Assembly: GCA_035405785.1 (NCBI GenBank)
Contig: DAONJS010000006.1
Location: 109,880-173,879 of the forward strand
Length of the DNA: 64,000 nt
Direction of reading: 5' to 3'
Origin: BPGX01 sp035405785
Lineage (GTDB): Bacteria; Bacteroidota; Bacteroidia; B-17B0; Aurantibacillaceae
Position numbers and translations under genes: made by a program. The number at the start of each line of letters is the position of its first letter. Position 1 is the stretch's first letter. Below are positions 61,724-64,000 of this stretch, in pieces. The notes beneath the pieces are model-generated. The model was not told where the DNA came from and ran no database searches. It saw only the letters and a list, made by a program, of their open reading frames with translations.

Positions 61724-61755
61724 CAAAAATAGATATTTTTTTATTAGCAAACAAA
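61724..61755 (-). promoter_or_regulatory. Promoter of the RNase P RNA gene
   Basis: -7 TATTTTTG (61724-61731), a 20-base spacer and TTTG (61752-61755) on the minus strand. The RNA 5' end at 61720 is 4 bases from the -7, which calibrates transcription starts for other genes in this window. Confidence 0.8.
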
Positions 61756-61849
61756 AAATTGGTTTTTGATGAAATGACTGACAATTAAAATGAATTGAAA
61801 TATTCTATTTTTTTTGAGAAATTTTTACCAGTTATTCTGATGAACAATG

Positions 61850-61882
61850 TATATTTGTGCATAAATTAAAAACACATCTTTG
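61850..61882 (+). promoter_or_regulatory. Tandem -7 elements upstream of the R-M operon
   Basis: TATATTTG at 61850-61857 and CATCTTTG at 61875-61882, the second only three bases before the ATG at 61886. The upstream element would give a leader of about 25 bases; the downstream one would give a nearly leaderless mRNA. Confidence 0.5.
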
Positions 61883-61885
61883 TAT

Positions 61886-62758
61886 ATGAGTATTGAAAAT
61901 GAATTTGAAGATTTTAAAAAAAGATTCAAAATATTAGCAAGTAAGCATAAGCATCTAATTATAAACACACTTTCAAACATATTTACAATGCGTTTGGTTG
62001 GAAATAAAACGCATGGAGATTTAGCAGAAATAGGAATGGTAGAATTTATCAATCAATTTATGTATGACTTCAAAAGTATTCATGTTGGTAAAGAAAAATT
62101 TCGTTCAAAAGAGCATGAAGAAGACATACTTATCATTAATGAAATTACAAAAAAAGAATTTCCTGTGAGTTTAAAAGCTTATGGTGTTGGACCACTTCAA
62201 CTATCAACTGATAGAGCACAAAAACTTTTTCCATTTCTGAAAAATCAAGGTAAAGATATAACCAGCAAAGATAAAATTAAAAAAATACTTAATTCAAAAG
62301 AGTTTGAAGAATTTGGTGCAATTAATATATTACCTTTAATATACGATGAAGAACAAAAAGTATGTAACATTATGGTTTTTGATTACAAAAAAGCCATTGA
62401 AAATATTAGTAGAATTGTTTTTGTTGATAAAGATAAAAAGTTTGATTTTGAAAGTCAAAAAATAATAGGCGAAAAGGGAAGAAAACATCCTATATTTGTT
62501 TTTATTGATTCTACTGGTGATTATATTTGCGAGGTGAGATATGGAGGTGCGTCTGCTAACGCTTTGCAAAGAGGATTATGGACACACACAAATCATGCAA
62601 AAAAGTATTTTGATTCATTGACAAGCGGATGGATAAATTATTCTCACAATCTTACACTTGTGGAATTATTTAAACTTGCATTAAACAGTTCAGAACAAGG
62701 ACATAAAAAAGCAAAAGTTATTTTACAAGAAGATATTGATAGATTAAAAAAATTATGA
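61886..62758 (+). CDS. Putative type II restriction endonuclease
   Basis: A 290-residue protein directly before a DNA adenine methyltransferase, overlapping it by 4 bases (ATGA). It fits no family I can name. Candidate PD-(D/E)xK residues are the acidic stretch EEDILI (Asp80), followed by PVSLKAYG with Ser95-Leu-Lys97; the usual ExK Glu would be Ser. DNA-binding-like elements include TSGWINYSHNLTLVELFKLAL near the C terminus. The nuclease role is inferred from the neighbour and the size. The start is the ATG at 61886, not the TTG at 61880 in the promoter. Confidence 0.6.
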   Translation: MSIENEFEDFKKRFKILASKHKHLIINTLSNIFTMRLVGNKTHGDLAEIGMVEFINQFMYDFKSIHVGKEKFRSKEHEEDILIINEITKKEFPVSLKAYGVGPLQLSTDRAQKLFPFLKNQGKDITSKDKIKKILNSKEFEEFGAINILPLIYDEEQKVCNIMVFDYKKAIENISRIVFVDKDKKFDFESQKIIGEKGRKHPIFVFIDSTGDYICEVRYGGASANALQRGLWTHTNHAKKYFDSLTSGWINYSHNLTLVELFKLALNSSEQGHKKAKVILQEDIDRLKKL

Positions 62759-63873
62759 TGCAACCAACAATAGATATTTTTGGGAAAAAATCTTTAGTAG
62801 TACCCAAAACAGAAGGTATTAAATATGCAGGATCAAAATTGAAAATATTACCTTATATTATTCAATTAATAAATGAATTAGATGGCGTTCAAAATATTTT
62901 AGATGGATTTAGCGGTACAACAAGAGTATCACAAGCATTAGCACAATTAGGTTATACAGTAACTTGTAATGATGTTTCCGTATGGTCAGAAGTATTTGGA
63001 AACTGTTATTTGAAATCAAATAAAGATAATGCTTTTTACAAAGAGATTATTGATTATTTGAATAGTTTACCGGGTTATGATGGATGGTACACTCAACATT
63101 ATGGATCAGATGATTTAAACAAAGCAAAACGACCTTTTCAAGCAAAAAACACAAGAAAATTAGATGCTATTCGCGATGAAATTGAAAAATTAAATTTAGA
63201 GTGGGAAGACAAATGTGTTATTCTTACTTCTCTTATACTTGCTCTTGATTCTGTAGATAGTACATTAGGACATTATGCAGCATATTTATCAAAATGGGCT
63301 AAAAGATCTTACAATGATTTACATTTAAATATTCCCCGCAGATTTAAACACAACGGAAACCACACAGTTACTCGTAGTGATGTGTTTGATATAATTGCAA
63401 ATCATCAATATGATCTTGCTTATTTTGATCCTCCATACGGGTCTAATAATGAAAAAATGCCACCAAGCAGAGTTCGCTATGCAGCATATTATCACTTATG
63501 GACAACTATTATTAAACATGATAAGCCAAAAGTTTTTGGAAGTGTAAATCGCAGAGAAGATAGTAAAGATACTCATGCCGCTTCTGTATTTGAAGAATTC
63601 AGAAAAGATGAAGATGGACATTTTATAGCAATGAAGGCATTGAGAAAGTTGATACTTAATACTAATGCAAAATACATCATTCTTTCTTATAGTTCTGGAG
63701 GCAGAGCAACAAAACAGGAATTACAAAGTATTATGAATGAAGCAGGAAAACTGCTAAAAGTTGTAGAAATTAATTACAAATTGAATGTAATGAGTAATAT
63801 GTCTTGGACAAATGAATGGGTAAATAATCATGATAATCATCGGGAGTATTTATTTTTATTAGAAAAAAGGTAA
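62755..63873 (+). CDS. DNA adenine-N6 methyltransferase (D12 class)
   Basis: A 372-residue D12-class methyltransferase. An N-terminal YAGSK (residues 24-28) corresponds to the D12 X motif, DGFSGTT (50-56) is the S-adenosylmethionine-binding motif I, and DPPYG (225-229) is the catalytic motif IV. It would methylate adenine at the recognition site of the upstream nuclease, which cannot be predicted here. It overlaps the nuclease gene by 4 bp, so translation is coupled. No control protein (C) gene is present. The remaining 127 bp after it hold no gene that can be supported. Confidence 0.88.
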   Translation: MMQPTIDIFGKKSLVVPKTEGIKYAGSKLKILPYIIQLINELDGVQNILDGFSGTTRVSQALAQLGYTVTCNDVSVWSEVFGNCYLKSNKDNAFYKEIIDYLNSLPGYDGWYTQHYGSDDLNKAKRPFQAKNTRKLDAIRDEIEKLNLEWEDKCVILTSLILALDSVDSTLGHYAAYLSKWAKRSYNDLHLNIPRRFKHNGNHTVTRSDVFDIIANHQYDLAYFDPPYGSNNEKMPPSRVRYAAYYHLWTTIIKHDKPKVFGSVNRREDSKDTHAASVFEEFRKDEDGHFIAMKALRKLILNTNAKYIILSYSSGGRATKQELQSIMNEAGKLLKVVEINYKLNVMSNMSWTNEWVNNHDNHREYLFLLEKR

Positions 63874-64000
63874 TCCTTTTATTATTAGATAATACAAAGT
63901 GTTTTATTGTTATCAGTTTAGAATGTGATAAAAGTTACATAATCAAAGGGGATTATAACAAAAAATGGACCAAAAATTAAGTTTATAAATGTATTTTCTG

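Noticed and set aside
63874..64000. Short frames beginning ATGGACCAAAAA and ATGTATTTT at the right edge
   Set aside because: The first stops after seven codons and the second has only four codons in the window, so neither can be supported.

Overview
The window comes from an AT-rich member of the Bacteroidota. The evidence is direct: gliding/type IX secretion (T9SS) genes gldB and gldC, a gliding-motility-associated C-terminal domain and a classic T9SS sorting tail on secreted proteins, many lipoproteins and beta-barrels with Bacteroidota-style signal sequences, and repeated promoters of the TAnnTTTG (-7) type instead of the sigma-70 TATAAT box. The class or genus cannot be fixed from the sequence alone.

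Layout. 1-9 kb: left-edge lipid-kinase fragment, a multi-pass membrane protein, thiolase, hemL, and a secreted pair including a 1342-residue T9SS cargo. 9-18 kb: plsX-fabH (lipid synthesis), a K+ channel with an RCK domain, an NAD-dependent sugar reductase, mutL followed by two rhomboid proteases. 17.7-26.3 kb: hemW, a Spy-like protein, sucC, envelope proteins, panB, class I aldolase, accD and a beta-barrel. 26.5-45 kb: DEAD-box helicase with a long leader, a PEGA-repeat protein, gldC, an M1 peptidase, a TlpA-like lipoprotein, UvrD/PcrA helicase, yebC, a fatty acid hydroxylase, ribF, yifB, an orphan response regulator and uvrC. 45-50 kb: a three-gene operon of secreted surface proteins bracketed by two direct copies of a composite non-coding repeat. 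50-56 kb: gldB, a beta-barrel, nadE, an adhesin-like lipoprotein, a truncated glycogen-synthase-like protein and sucD. 55.8-61.7 kb (minus strand): LPP20 and TPR lipoproteins, a membrane protein, a SPOR protein and the RNase P RNA. 61.9-63.9 kb: a two-gene restriction-modification system.

Most genes are core housekeeping genes. The unusual content is in four places: (i) ordered, modular intergenic repeats made of small palindromes, recurring in both orientations and bracketing an accessory cassette; (ii) an exported-protein gene at 21.6 kb whose proper C terminus lies in the -1 frame after a CCCAAAG heptamer and before a terminator; (iii) the R-M pair, whose nuclease belongs to no family I can name; (iv) a recurring promoter-plus-leader module, for which the RNase P RNA gene gives a start-site calibration. 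Several genes have apparent longer starts that lie inside or upstream of their own -7 element; I moved those starts downstream.
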